DNA of 46,000 bases from Planctomycetota bacterium (GTDB lineage Bacteria > Planctomycetota > Phycisphaerae > WQYP01), in assembly GCA_021790385.1 (NCBI GenBank), contig JAJYDW010000030.1, forward strand, positions 1 through 46,000, written 5' to 3'. Numbering within the stretch: the first letter of the stretch is position 1; each line of letters starts with the position of its first letter. A program made the position numbers and the translations under genes. The notes below the pieces were generated by a model. It was not told where the DNA came from. It saw only the letters and a list, made by a program, of their open reading frames with translations, and searched no databases. Below, in pieces: positions 6,908 to 15,281 of the stretch.

Positions 6908-8548
6908 GTGGGCGATGCACAAAACGCTGTAACAACGGCAAGTAAAATGGAAAAGCTGGTGGCCTTGTGCCGGCGGCGCGGTTTTATTTTTCAATCATCG
7001 GAAATCTACGGCGGCATCAACGGTTTTTGGGATTACGGCCCGCTGGGGGTGGAGCTGAAGCGTAACTTAAAAGATGCGTGGTGGCGGGATATTGTGCGTT
7101 GCCCGCCGGAGGGGCCGGATGGCAAGCCCATCGATATGGTGGGTCTGGATTGCACGATTATTATGAATCGCAGGGTATGGGAGGCATCCGGACATGCAAC
7201 GGGGTTCAGCGATCCGATGTCGATGTGCAAATGCTGCAAGAAGCTGTTTCGTTCGGATCATATTCCGGAATTGCTGAAAGCGTCGGTCTGGGTGGTTTCG
7301 CTATGCGAGGCGGCGATGAAACCTGCCGGTGCAGGGACAACGCTGGAGAGTGCGGCGGCGCTGCACTGGGCGGGTGGCAAAGGGAAGAAGCTGGCACCGG
7401 GATTGGCGTTTGTGCATCGTGCACCGGCGACGATGGCGGTATTGACGGAAGCGATAGCGAAAGATCCGACGGTGGCGATGTCGTTGCCGGTAATTTTGCA
7501 ATATCTTGCTACTGATCCTCAGGCCGGCGCCGGGTTGCAAATGCCGTGTCCGGAATGCGGCGGGGTGCTGACCGAGCCGCGGCAATTCAACCTGATGTTT
7601 CAGACCCATACCGGGGCGGTGCAGGATGACGCATCGATGACGTATCTGCGGCCGGAAACGGCGCAGGGGATTTTCGCAAATTTCCGGAATGTGACGGATA
7701 CGAGCCGGGTGAAAGTTCCGTTTGGGATTGCGCAGATAGGCAAGGCGTTTCGCAATGAAGTAACGCCACGGAATTTTACGTTCCGGTCGCGCGAGTTTGA
7801 ACAGATGGAAATTGAATTTTTCATTCGGCCGGATACGGCCGGCGAATGGTATAAGTTCTGGCGTGATACGCGGTTTAAGTGGTGGCAATCGATAGGATTG
7901 GCGGGGGCGAATTTGCAACTGCGCGAACATGACCGTGACGAATTGGCGCATTACGCCAAAGAAGGGGCGGGCACCAGCGACATTGAGTATAAGTTTCCGT
8001 TTACGGATCCGGGTTTTGGCGAACTGGAAGGTGTGGCCCATCGCACCGATTTTGATCTGCGGCAACATGCGGAATTTTCCGGCTTGGGGGAGAAGCTCAA
8101 GTATTTCGATCAGGAGAAAAATGAAAGGTATTTCCCGCATGTGATTGAGCCTTCGGCGGGGGCGGACCGCGGCACGCTGGCCTTGTTGTGTGAAGCGTAC
8201 ACGGACGATCCGGGCCGGCCCAGCGGTGTGGTCATGAAGTTTCATCCACGGATGGCTCCGATTAAAGCGGCGATATTTCCGCTGGTGGATAAGGACGGGA
8301 TGGCGGAAATTGCCACGAAGCTTTACGCAGATTTACGCAAAACGTGGAATGTGCAGTTGGATATTAAGCAAAACATTGGTAAACGCTATGCCCGGATGGA
8401 TGAGGCTGGTACGCCGTATTGTTTTACCATTGATACGCAAACGCTTGCCGATCAAACCATTACGGTCCGATTTCGAGACACTTTGGAGCAGCAACGGATG
8501 CACATTTCGCAGGTTCGGGGGTTTTTGTCCGATAAAATCGGCGATTAG
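6908..8548 (+). CDS. glyQS: Glycyl-tRNA synthetase, single-chain dimeric type
   Basis: Charges tRNA-Gly with glycine in the cytoplasm, 546 residues. It is the class II alpha2 form, not the two-gene alpha2beta2 form. N-terminal motif FIFQSSEIYGGINGFWDYGP, motif 2 in FRNEVTPRNFTFRSREFEQME and motif 3 in GADRGTLALLCEAY are all visible. A zinc-type pair, CKCC (107-110) and CPEC (214-217), brackets an Ala-rich segment of about 100 residues, which seems longer than the usual insert there. The GTG at 6908 follows AAAGGGG; an ATG at 6947 (MEKLVALC) is the main alternative and matches where many homologues begin. Confidence 0.95.
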   Translation: MGDAQNAVTTASKMEKLVALCRRRGFIFQSSEIYGGINGFWDYGPLGVELKRNLKDAWWRDIVRCPPEGPDGKPIDMVGLDCTIIMNRRVWEASGHATGFSDPMSMCKCCKKLFRSDHIPELLKASVWVVSLCEAAMKPAGAGTTLESAAALHWAGGKGKKLAPGLAFVHRAPATMAVLTEAIAKDPTVAMSLPVILQYLATDPQAGAGLQMPCPECGGVLTEPRQFNLMFQTHTGAVQDDASMTYLRPETAQGIFANFRNVTDTSRVKVPFGIAQIGKAFRNEVTPRNFTFRSREFEQMEIEFFIRPDTAGEWYKFWRDTRFKWWQSIGLAGANLQLREHDRDELAHYAKEGAGTSDIEYKFPFTDPGFGELEGVAHRTDFDLRQHAEFSGLGEKLKYFDQEKNERYFPHVIEPSAGADRGTLALLCEAYTDDPGRPSGVVMKFHPRMAPIKAAIFPLVDKDGMAEIATKLYADLRKTWNVQLDIKQNIGKRYARMDEAGTPYCFTIDTQTLADQTITVRFRDTLEQQRMHISQVRGFLSDKIGD

Positions 8549-8622
8549 ATGAATTATAAGCTGTTTATTTATAATGGCTTATAAAATTGTGGAAAAAAAG
8601 CTGAAAAAATTGTTAAAATAGG

Positions 8623-8650
8623 TTGCAGAAATTGATAAAGTCTGTACGAT
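8623..8650 (+). promoter_or_regulatory. Candidate promoter of small RNA A
   Basis: TTGCAG (8623-8628), a 16-base spacer, TACGAT (8645-8650), in an AT-rich stretch. Transcription would begin near 8657, about 105 bases before the terminator. TTGTTA at 8610 is an alternative -35. Confidence 0.35.
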
Positions 8651-8656
8651 GATAGG

Positions 8657-8761
8657 CGTAGTGATGAAAGCAAAGCGGCCCTTGAGGCTGTTTTAAGCGA
8701 TCTTGCTCTCTCTCTCCCTCCCCAGGCTGGCGTTCCTTCGGGCCGCCAGCCTGGTTTTTTT
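8657..8761 (+). ncRNA. Candidate small RNA A (GATCTT/CCTCC family)
   Basis: About 105 nucleotides from a likely promoter to a strong terminator. A hairpin (8672-8680 with 8686-8694, nine pairs of which two are G-U) is followed by CGATCTT (8698-8704), a long pyrimidine tract with CTCTC repeats and CCCTCCCC, then the terminator. No start codon with a ribosome site opens a meaningful protein. The layout of hairpin, GATCTT, C/T-rich single strand and terminator recurs at 8926, 23356 and 23744. CCTCC is complementary to Shine-Dalgarno sequences, so regulation of translation is possible; that is inference. Confidence 0.45.
8722..8761 (+). terminator. Intrinsic terminator of small RNA A
   Basis: CCAGGCTGGCG (8722-8732) pairs perfectly with CGCCAGCCTGG (8744-8754). 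The loop contains CC-TTCG-GG, a stable UUCG tetraloop, and seven T follow (8755-8761). Confidence 0.9.
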
Positions 8762-8852
8762 GGTCTCTTTCCATTATTTTATTTTTACGAATACCATTGA
8801 TGGCATGGTCATTGGCGTTACAAAGAAAGCCTCTTGGCCGCCCAGGAAATAT

Positions 8853-8881
8853 TTGGATTTGGGTTATCCCGATGCTACAAC
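8853..8881 (+). promoter_or_regulatory. Candidate promoter of small RNA B
   Basis: TTGGAT (8853-8858), a 17-base spacer, TACAAC (8876-8881). A start near 8888 would give a transcript of about 100 nucleotides ending at the second terminator, the same length as small RNA A. Confidence 0.35.
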
Positions 8882-8887
8882 AACTGA

Positions 8888-8990
8888 GGTGGCTTTACCG
8901 GTCGTTTCACACGGTTGGATGATGACGATCTTTCTCTCCATCCTCGGGCTGGCATTCCTTCGAGGTGCCAGCTTGGCTTTATTTTTCTCA
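8888..8990 (+). ncRNA. Candidate small RNA B, paralogue of A
   Basis: CGATCTT (8926-8932), TCTCTCCATCC and a terminator hairpin resemble small RNA A 228 bases upstream. Both share GGCTGGC followed by A or G and TTCCTTCG in the 5' arm and loop, with T or C changes in the stem. A weak hairpin (ACCG/CGGT, 8897-8915) precedes the motif. The similarity suggests a tandem duplication. No protein is encoded that I can support. Confidence 0.4.
8945..8990 (+). terminator. Intrinsic terminator of small RNA B
   Basis: CGGGCTGGCA (8945-8954) pairs with TGCCAGCTTG (8966-8975) using two G-U pairs. The loop is similar to the one at 8733, and CTTTATTTTT follows (8978-8987). Confidence 0.75.
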
Positions 8991-9181
8991 TCATTCAAAT
9001 GCGGTCGGTCGTGTGCCCGCATAACAACCAATGACGCTGTGACAGGCCACGAGGTCGATGGTAGAATCTGCGCCTGGTGGGGGTATGGTGTGGTTGCGCC
9101 ACGGGGACGGGCCGGTCGTGGCCTTGAATCTGGCGTCCCGAGGGCCGCCGGTGATTGGAATCATTTTTGGATGAACAACCT

Positions 9182-9889
9182 ATGAAACCGATTGTGCAGA
9201 TTTCTTTGGACATCATCACCATTGATGAGGCTTTGGCCACCGCCACCATGGCGATGCATGCCGGTGTGGATTGGCTGGAGGCGGGTACGCCGCTGATTAT
9301 CGCCGAGGGCATGAACGGCGTGCGGGCACTGCGCCGGGAGTTTCCAGGAGTGCCGATTGTGGCGGATCTCAAGACGATGGATGGCGGCTACCTGGAGGCC
9401 CAAATGATGGCCAAGGCGGGCGCTACGCACGTGGTGGTGATGGCCCGGGCTCATGAGGAAACAATCCGCTGCGTGGTCAAGGCCGGCAAGGATTACGGAG
9501 TACAGGTCATGGGTGACAATCTGGCCTGTTCCGACATGGTGGCGGGTGCCAGAAGATTGGAAGATTTGGGGTGTAATTTTGTAATTCATCACATCGGCTA
9601 CGATGAACGGCGCGGCATTGCCGCCCGGGGCCAACGCATGCCCAGTCCGCTGGATCAATTGCGAGAAGTGGTTAAGGCGGTACGCGTGCCGGTGCAGGCG
9701 GTGGGGGGCTTGACGATAGAACAGGCGATCCGGGCACCGGAGTATGGTGCTCCACTGGTGGTGCTGGGAGCACCGCTGACCATTGATGCCGATGCGTTTA
9801 AAACGGCCAGCGGCGGGGTGGAGGAATCATTACGGTTGATTTGTCAGAAAGTGCATGCCTACAGCGAAATTGTAACAGGAGTTCGATGA
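9182..9889 (+). CDS. HPS/UlaD-family (OMP decarboxylase superfamily) enzyme
   Basis: A 235-residue TIM-barrel protein of the orotidine-phosphate-decarboxylase superfamily. It has the shared active-site motif DLKTMD (Asp62, Lys64, Asp67) and reads most like 3-hexulose-6-phosphate synthase or 3-keto-L-gulonate-6-phosphate decarboxylase. The first makes a C-C bond to formaldehyde, the second releases CO2. It opens an operon whose other four genes are a dehydrogenase, an SDR and two epimerase-like barrels, without a phosphohexuloisomerase (hxlB). That context fits sugar-acid or polyol breakdown better than formaldehyde fixation; this is inference. The ATG at 9182 matches the usual family start. 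A TTG at 9155 would add nine residues. Confidence 0.82.
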   Translation: MKPIVQISLDIITIDEALATATMAMHAGVDWLEAGTPLIIAEGMNGVRALRREFPGVPIVADLKTMDGGYLEAQMMAKAGATHVVVMARAHEETIRCVVKAGKDYGVQVMGDNLACSDMVAGARRLEDLGCNFVIHHIGYDERRGIAARGQRMPSPLDQLREVVKAVRVPVQAVGGLTIEQAIRAPEYGAPLVVLGAPLTIDADAFKTASGGVEESLRLICQKVHAYSEIVTGVR

Positions 9890-10911
9890 TGACGGATATG
9901 GCGGTGGTGAATTTTGCCCCGACGAAACATGCGGTGGAATTGCGTCCGGCCAAACGGCCGGCAATTGGTCCGCAGGATGTGCTGCTGGAGGTGGGCGCGG
10001 TAGGTGTGTGCGGCAGCGATCTGCACCAATGGACGGCGGACCACAGTTGGGCCGTAAATTATCCGGTGGTGCTGGGGCACGAATTTGCGGGCGTGATCCG
10101 GGAGATCGGCGCGGGCGTAACCGGATGGCAGGTGGGTCAGCGAGTGGTGAGCGAGACGGCGGCGGTGATTGATCCGAATAATCCCATGTCGCGGCAGGGA
10201 TTGTACAACCTGGATCCAACGCGACGGGGTTTTGGTTATGGTGTGGATGGGGCGATGACTCGCTACGTATGCGTGCCGGCGCGATGTCTGCATCGGTTGC
10301 CGGAAAATCTGCCGCTGGAAATCGCGGCGCTGACTGAACCGTGCTGTGTGGCGTTCAACGCGGTGGTGAATAACGCCCGGATCAAGCCGGGTGATCGCGT
10401 GGTGGTGTTCGGGCCGGGCACGATTGGTATTTTATGTGCGGCCATGGCCCGTTTATGCGGGGCTACGGTGGGCATAGCGGGCCTGCCGCGAGACATGGCC
10501 CGGCTGGAAACCGCCAAAACCTATGGATGTATACCGATTGTGGATGGTCTGGCCGACTGGGCCAGGGAGGGGGATGGCCTGGGGGTGGATGGGGTCATAG
10601 ACGCGGCGGGTGTTTCGGTGACATTGCAAACTGCGCTGCAGATTGTGCGTCCGAACGGCTGGATTTCCAAAGTGGGCTGGGGGCCGCAGCCGCTGGGCTT
10701 TTCCCTGGATCCGTTGGTGCAGAAAAATATCACGCTGCAGGGTAGTTTCAGCCACAACTGGCCGGTATGGGAGCGGGTCATCAATCTGCTGTCAACAGGG
10801 CAGCTCAATGTGCGGCCGATTATCGGCGGAGTCTGGCCGCTGGGGGAGTGGCACGAGGCTTTTAAGCAGATGCACAGCGGGCAGGTGATAAAAGCCGTGC
10901 TCAAACCGTAA
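9889..10911 (+). CDS. Zinc-dependent medium-chain alcohol/polyol dehydrogenase
   Basis: NAD(P)-dependent dehydrogenase of the threonine/sorbitol dehydrogenase type, 340 residues. Catalytic zinc ligands are present: Cys41 in VCGSD, His64-Glu65 in GHEFAG and Glu150 in TEPCC. The cofactor fold is marked by VVVFGPGTIG. The lobe that normally holds four cysteines for a structural zinc (about residues 88-115) has none, so that zinc has been lost. The start overlaps the previous stop: ATG at 9886 or 9889 after AGGAG (9877-9881). I prefer 9889 for spacing. It probably oxidises a sugar or polyol hydroxyl in this pathway. Confidence 0.88.
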   Translation: MTDMAVVNFAPTKHAVELRPAKRPAIGPQDVLLEVGAVGVCGSDLHQWTADHSWAVNYPVVLGHEFAGVIREIGAGVTGWQVGQRVVSETAAVIDPNNPMSRQGLYNLDPTRRGFGYGVDGAMTRYVCVPARCLHRLPENLPLEIAALTEPCCVAFNAVVNNARIKPGDRVVVFGPGTIGILCAAMARLCGATVGIAGLPRDMARLETAKTYGCIPIVDGLADWAREGDGLGVDGVIDAAGVSVTLQTALQIVRPNGWISKVGWGPQPLGFSLDPLVQKNITLQGSFSHNWPVWERVINLLSTGQLNVRPIIGGVWPLGEWHEAFKQMHSGQVIKAVLKP

Positions 10912-10932
10912 GCGGTCAAGGCGCAAAGCGTG

Positions 10933-11808
10933 ATGAAACAACGACCACCATTTTCCGTGAGTGAATTCACGACCTGGGATTTGTCGTTTGAACAGGATGT
11001 GGCATTGTACCGCAGCCTGAACCTGGCGGGTATTGAAGTTTGTGAGCGAAAACTTTCGACCGATACCGGCCAGGCCCGGGAACAACTGGCGATGTTGCGG
11101 GAGAGCGGCCTGAAGGTTACCAGTGTGCAACCGCGGGTTCATGCGCTTTTTAAGGATGCGATGTGTCCGCACCTGAATGATCCGGAGGAGCGATTAAGGC
11201 GGTATCGCCAGACGATTGATTTATTTGCGTCCAGCTTTCCCGGGCAGAATATTCCACTGGTGACCATCGGGGGCAATGCGCCAGCTTATAACTTCCGGCT
11301 GGCCCATGAAACGGCCCGCAGGCTGTATCCGGATTTGGCCCGGTATGCGGCGGATCGCGGGGTTCGGATCATGTTTGAACCGCTGCACCCTATTTTGATG
11401 AATGCCGACACCTTTATTTGCGCGCTGAATGAAGCGGTGCGTCTGATTGAGGATGTGAATGCAGCGGCGTTCGGCCTGATGCTGGACGTGTGGCACGTAT
11501 GGCACCAGCGCGATATCGTGGAGCAGATCGGGCAATTGGGAAAAATGATCTTTGGCGTGCATGTTTCTGACTGGCCCGTGCAGCAGCCGCGGGGCCTGGC
11601 CGACCGTATTCTACCGGGACAGGGGTTGATTGATCTGGCGGGCATGGTGGGAGCCATAGCGGGCACGGGGTATGAGGGGGCGTATTGCCTGGAAATATTT
11701 TCCGCCCATGAATGGCCGGATTCACTGTGGCGTGCTGATCCGGCCAAGGTCATCGAAGAAGGTCGGCGGGGATTTTATAAGGCCTGGGAGTCCAGTACAT
11801 GCGTCTGA
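10933..11808 (+). CDS. Sugar-phosphate isomerase/epimerase-like TIM barrel (first)
   Basis: A 291-residue protein of the xylose-isomerase-like TIM-barrel superfamily. Expected metal ligands are visible as Glu in MFEPLHP, Asp and His in MLDVWHVWH, His in GVHVSDWP and Glu in CLEIFS. Such enzymes isomerise or epimerise ketoses, or dehydrate inositols; the substrate is not evident. It is the third gene of the operon, 21 bases after the dehydrogenase, and its end overlaps the SDR gene by 10 bases. A GTG at 10930 directly before the ATG is an alternative start. Confidence 0.82.
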   Translation: MKQRPPFSVSEFTTWDLSFEQDVALYRSLNLAGIEVCERKLSTDTGQAREQLAMLRESGLKVTSVQPRVHALFKDAMCPHLNDPEERLRRYRQTIDLFASSFPGQNIPLVTIGGNAPAYNFRLAHETARRLYPDLARYAADRGVRIMFEPLHPILMNADTFICALNEAVRLIEDVNAAAFGLMLDVWHVWHQRDIVEQIGQLGKMIFGVHVSDWPVQQPRGLADRILPGQGLIDLAGMVGAIAGTGYEGAYCLEIFSAHEWPDSLWRADPAKVIEEGRRGFYKAWESSTCV

Positions 11809-12575
11809 AAGATAAAGTGATCATAGTAACCGGCAGCACCACCGGCATAGGTGAAGCCATTGCCCGGCGATGCGTGGCGGAAGGGGCCAAGGTGCTGATA
11901 CATGGTACGCGGCGCGAGGCCGGTGAGAGCCTGGCGGCGGCGTTGGGTGCTGCGGCCTGTCTGCATCTGGATGATTTATCCGATCCGGCGACACCGGCAC
12001 GGCTGGTGTTGGCGGCGATCGGGGCGTTCGGGCAGTTGGATGGCATAGTCAATAATGCCGCGTGGGTGGTACGGAGCAATATTCATACAACGGATGCGGC
12101 GGTGTTTGATCGTACGATGGCGATTAACGTACGGGCACCGATGCTGATGATCAAGGCGGCGTTGCCGCATCTGCAGGCCAGTCGGGGAAGTGTGCTGAAC
12201 ATCGGTTCCGTGAATGCGTACACGGGCGAGGCCAATCAGTTGGCCTACAGTATTTCCAAGGGGGCGCTGATGACCCTGTCCCGCAATCTTGCAGATGCCC
12301 TTGGGGTGCAGGGCGTGCGGGTGAATCACTTTAATGTGGGCTGGGTTCTGAGTCCGAACGAATATAAACTCAAAATTTCGGAAGGGATGGCGGCAGATTG
12401 GCCGGAGCATATTCCACGGGCCTTTGCGCCATCAGGGCGTCTGCTTACGCCGGAGCATATCGCGGCGGCGGCAGTTTATTGGCTGGGGGATGAAAGCCGG
12501 CCTGTTTCCGGCAGTGTGCTGGAGTTGGAACAGTATCCGATCATCGGGCGTAATCCGATAAAGGAAGGACAGTGA
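11799..12575 (+). CDS. Short-chain dehydrogenase/reductase
   Basis: Classical SDR of 258 residues. It has cofactor motif TGSTTGIG (11-18), NNAA (85-88), and catalytic Ser137, Tyr150 and Lys154 in the YSISK motif. It should oxidise or reduce a carbonyl or hydroxyl with NAD(P). The start lies 10 bases inside the preceding gene and the stop overlaps the next start (TGATG), so the genes are translationally coupled. The basic residues after the second strand (THGTRREAG-like region near 35-41) might favour NADPH, but this is weak evidence. Confidence 0.9.
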   Translation: MRLKDKVIIVTGSTTGIGEAIARRCVAEGAKVLIHGTRREAGESLAAALGAAACLHLDDLSDPATPARLVLAAIGAFGQLDGIVNNAAWVVRSNIHTTDAAVFDRTMAINVRAPMLMIKAALPHLQASRGSVLNIGSVNAYTGEANQLAYSISKGALMTLSRNLADALGVQGVRVNHFNVGWVLSPNEYKLKISEGMAADWPEHIPRAFAPSGRLLTPEHIAAAAVYWLGDESRPVSGSVLELEQYPIIGRNPIKEGQ

Positions 12576-13462
12576 TGCCAAAATTGGCGGCATTTCCCAA
12601 GGCGTTTCTCGATGCATTGTGCGTAGACGGATCCATGTCGGTACGGCAATGGATTGACCTGGCGGGCACGCTGGATGTGGATGGTTTGGAATTTTACAGC
12701 GGGTTTCTGGATCTGCAGGACACCCGGCAATGGCCGGTGTTTCGGCGGATGGTGCAGGATCAGGGTCGCAGTATTCCCATGTTGTGCTGCTCGCCGGATT
12801 TCACCCATCCGGAGGCAGCTTTTCGGGCCCGACAAGTGGAACTGGAGAAAAACTGGATAGACATGACTGTGGCCCTGGGCGGGCGCTTTTGCCGGGTGCT
12901 TTCCGGACAGCGTCGTCCGGAAGTATCACGAGCCGACGGCATTGGCTATGCGGCGGATTGTATTGAGCAGTGCTTGCCCCATGCGACCCAACGGGGCGTA
13001 ACACTGATACTGGAAAATCACTACAAAGACGGCTATTGGCAATTTCCGGAGTTCGCCCAGAAAATGGACGTGTTTTGCGAATTGGTGGGCAGGATTGAAT
13101 CGCCGAATTTCGGCGTGAACTATGATCCGAGCAATACGCTGCTGGCGGGAGAGGATCCGCTGGAACTTTTGCGTCGGGTGAAACAGCGGGTGGTTACCAT
13201 GCACGCCAGCGACCGCTATCTGGCGGAGGGAACCCTTGAGGATTTGCAGCGGGAAGAGGATTCTGTTGGTTATGCCAAGCGGCTGCGTCACGGGGAGATA
13301 GGCCGCGGACTAAATGATTATGACGCCATATTCCGGGAATTACGCGCTGTGGGCTTCGATGGGTGGATCAGCATTGAAGACGGAGTGGACGGCATGGAAC
13401 AATTGCGCCAAAGCGTGGCTTTTCTAAGAACGAAAATGCGCCAGCATTGGCCGACATGCTGA
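12575..13462 (+). CDS. Sugar-phosphate isomerase/epimerase-like TIM barrel (second)
   Basis: A second xylose-isomerase-like barrel, 295 residues, only distantly like the first. Metal ligand candidates are Glu in LENHYKDG, Asp in NYDPSN, His in MHASDR and Glu in SIEDG. The pattern NYDPSN-MHASD is typical of hydroxypyruvate-isomerase and UlaE/tagatose-epimerase relatives. The ATG at 12575 overlaps the SDR stop and follows AAGGAAGGA. It is the last gene of the operon; no transporter, kinase or regulator is linked, so the pathway's substrate remains open. Confidence 0.84.
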   Translation: MPKLAAFPKAFLDALCVDGSMSVRQWIDLAGTLDVDGLEFYSGFLDLQDTRQWPVFRRMVQDQGRSIPMLCCSPDFTHPEAAFRARQVELEKNWIDMTVALGGRFCRVLSGQRRPEVSRADGIGYAADCIEQCLPHATQRGVTLILENHYKDGYWQFPEFAQKMDVFCELVGRIESPNFGVNYDPSNTLLAGEDPLELLRRVKQRVVTMHASDRYLAEGTLEDLQREEDSVGYAKRLRHGEIGRGLNDYDAIFRELRAVGFDGWISIEDGVDGMEQLRQSVAFLRTKMRQHWPTC

Positions 13463-13516
13463 ACCGGCATTACGTGCCGAGCGGTTGGTGTCATTCCGGT
13501 GGTTTTCGTCAGGTGC

Positions 13517-14779
13517 TTAAGCCGGTTCTGATGCGTGGTGTGTTTGCAATTGATTGATGGCGGCGGTGGCGCTGGCCAGGGCTTCTTCGGCGGTATGGCC
13601 GGTGTGAATCAGATGGCCCATTTTGCGGCCCTGTCGCGGGGTCTTGCCGTAAAGGTGTAAGGTGGCCCGGCCATCAGCCAGGACGGTGGCCCAGTCAGGA
13701 TGGCGGTGCCCGCCGTCGCTGGTGGCCGCCGGCGGCGATTCCACGGGCCACAAATCACCGAGCAAATTGGTCATCACCGCCGGTCGCAGAATTTCCACCT
13801 CCGGCAGAGGCAGGCCGCAGATTGCGGCAATGTGCATTTCAAACTGGCTGCGCGTGGCGGCGCGCAGCGTTACGTGGCCGGAATTGTGTGGACGGGCGGC
13901 CATTTCATTGACCAGTACGCGGCCATCCGGCAGGACAAACATTTCCACGGCGAGCAGGCCGACCACGTTAAGGTGCTGGGCAGTGCGGCGGGCCAGGTTC
14001 ACGGCCGCATGGGTGGTGGCTGGGGACAGAGCTGCGGGCATACGGGTTTGAAATAAAATGCCGTGCCGATGTTCGTTGGCAAAAACGGGCAGCGTGCTCA
14101 TGGAGCCGTCGGGTGATCGGGCGACGATCACCGAGATTTCACCGACAAAATCTACCCTGGTTTCCACGACCAACGGTACCTGGCCCAGGGCTTGCCATGC
14201 GGCATCGGCCTGTCCGGGTGTGCGGATCCAACGCTGGCCTTTGCCGTCGTAGCCACCGCGTGCGGTTTTAGCCAGGATTTCCTTTGCCCCATTGCCAAAC
14301 AGTTCCTGGGCGGTGTGTTGCATCTGGGCGGCGGATTCGACTATCCGAAAGGGACCTACGGAGAGATGGTTGGAGGCGAGAAAGCTCTTTTCCAGCCTCC
14401 GATCACGTACAATAGTCTGTACGTGCGAAGATGGTGCGACACGTGTACCGATGGCTTCTGCCGCAGCCAGGGCTGCCGGTTCGATGGACTCGGTTTCCAC
14501 GGTGATGGCTTGAACATCTGCGGCAATGCGGGAAATGACGTTGGCATCGCCGGGGTCCGCGGCCAAGTGGTGATCGGCCCAGCGAGCCGCGGGGTCATCA
14601 GTATTACTGGAAATACAAAGGGTGCGGTAGCCCATGTGCCGGGCGGCATGAGCGAGCATGGAACCAAGTTGGCCGCCACCAAGAATGGCGATGGTTGCGG
14701 GTGGGCGAATGACGGGTGAAGGTGATATGTTCATAACAGGGTTATCGGTTGGCGTGGTTGGCACGGAAGGCTGCCTCAT
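13517..14779 (-). CDS. purK: 5-(carboxyamino)imidazole ribonucleotide synthase
   Basis: ATP-grasp enzyme that makes N5-CAIR from AIR, ATP and bicarbonate in purine synthesis. It has 420 residues from 14779. The N-terminal fold shows [10 protein letters not shown] (32-41), and the ATP-grasp part shows [10 protein letters not shown] with the later [12 protein letters not shown]. The ATG at 14779 has AGGAG seven bases upstream, inside purE, and would overlap purE by 38 bases. An ATG at 14734 lacks a ribosome site but gives a start closer to homologues. purE is directly upstream, the common arrangement. Confidence 0.95.
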   Translation of the reverse strand: MRQPSVPTTPTDNPVMNISPSPVIRPPATIAILGGGQLGSMLAHAARHMGYRTLCISSNTDDPAARWADHHLAADPGDANVISRIAADVQAITVETESIEPAALAAAEAIGTRVAPSSHVQTIVRDRRLEKSFLASNHLSVGPFRIVESAAQMQHTAQELFGNGAKEILAKTARGGYDGKGQRWIRTPGQADAAWQALGQVPLVVETRVDFVGEISVIVARSPDGSMSTLPVFANEHRHGILFQTRMPAALSPATTHAAVNLARRTAQHLNVVGLLAVEMFVLPDGRVLVNEMAARPHNSGHVTLRAATRSQFEMHIAAICGLPLPEVEILRPAVMTNLLGDLWPVESPPAATSDGGHRHPDWATVLADGRATLHLYGKTPRQGRKMGHLIHTGHTAEEALASATAAINQLQTHHASEPA

Positions 14780-15281
14780 CGATTTGCTCCTGTTCGGTCT
14801 GACGGGTGATTTTCTGCCGGTATAGCTCGTAGCTGCGTTGTATGGCCGGTGAAGTTAAGCCCAAAATGGAGGCTGCTAAAAGAGCGGCATTTTTTGCGCC
14901 GGCCTCGCCGATGGCTAAAGTGCCCACAGGTATGCCGCCGGGCATCTGCACGATCGACAACAGCGAATCCATACCGCTTAACGCCCGACTTTGCACCGGC
15001 ACGCCCAACACGGGAAGAATTGTCAGCGATGCAATCATGCCGGGCAGGTGGGCGGCTCCGCCGGCACCGGCAATGATGACCCGAATGCCGCGGCCTGCGG
15101 CCTGCTGGGCGTAACGGACCATTTTCAGCGGGGTGCGATGGGCGGAGACCACGGCAATTTCATAAGGGATGGCCAATTCCTTGAGCATATCTGCGGCGTG
15201 CTGCAAGGTGGCCAGATCGGATTTGGATCCCATGACAATGCCGACCAGCACCGGAGGTTGTTTCGTCGATTTTTCTGCCAT
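14742..15281 (-). CDS. purE: N5-carboxyaminoimidazole ribonucleotide mutase
   Basis: Moves the carboxylate of N5-CAIR to give CAIR, the step after PurK, so the two genes act in sequence. It has 179 residues from the ATG at 15281, which follows AAGG at a distance of nine bases; an upstream extension to 15344 is unlikely. Family motifs are GSKSD (18-22), SAHRTP (46-51, with the catalytic histidine) and [11 protein letters not shown]. It has the short class I length. Confidence 0.96.
   Translation of the reverse strand: MAEKSTKQPPVLVGIVMGSKSDLATLQHAADMLKELAIPYEIAVVSAHRTPLKMVRYAQQAAGRGIRVIIAGAGGAAHLPGMIASLTILPVLGVPVQSRALSGMDSLLSIVQMPGGIPVGTLAIGEAGAKNAALLAASILGLTSPAIQRSYELYRQKITRQTEQEQIDEAAFRANHANR

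Larger units (their letters stand above)
8549..9181 (+). other. Gene-free region with two candidate small RNAs
   Basis: The 630 bases between glyQS and the next operon begin very AT-rich (8555-8640) and contain two promoter-to-terminator units in tandem, listed separately. A plus ORF at 8703-9185 runs through both terminators and has no protein-like features, so it is not called. The last 190 bases (8991-9181) show nothing I can identify. Confidence 0.6.

Noticed and set aside
7301-8245. Minus ORF of 314 codons opposite glyQS
   Set aside because: Antisense shadow of a certain gene; rich in Arg and His with no domain.
8703-9185. Plus ORF of 160 codons after glyQS
   Set aside because: It runs through two intrinsic terminators, has no ribosome site and no protein-like pattern; the region is better read as small RNAs.
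9182-9889. Formaldehyde-fixing ribulose monophosphate pathway
   Set aside because: The HPS-like gene has no hxlB partner, and the operon's dehydrogenases and epimerase barrels point to sugar or polyol breakdown.
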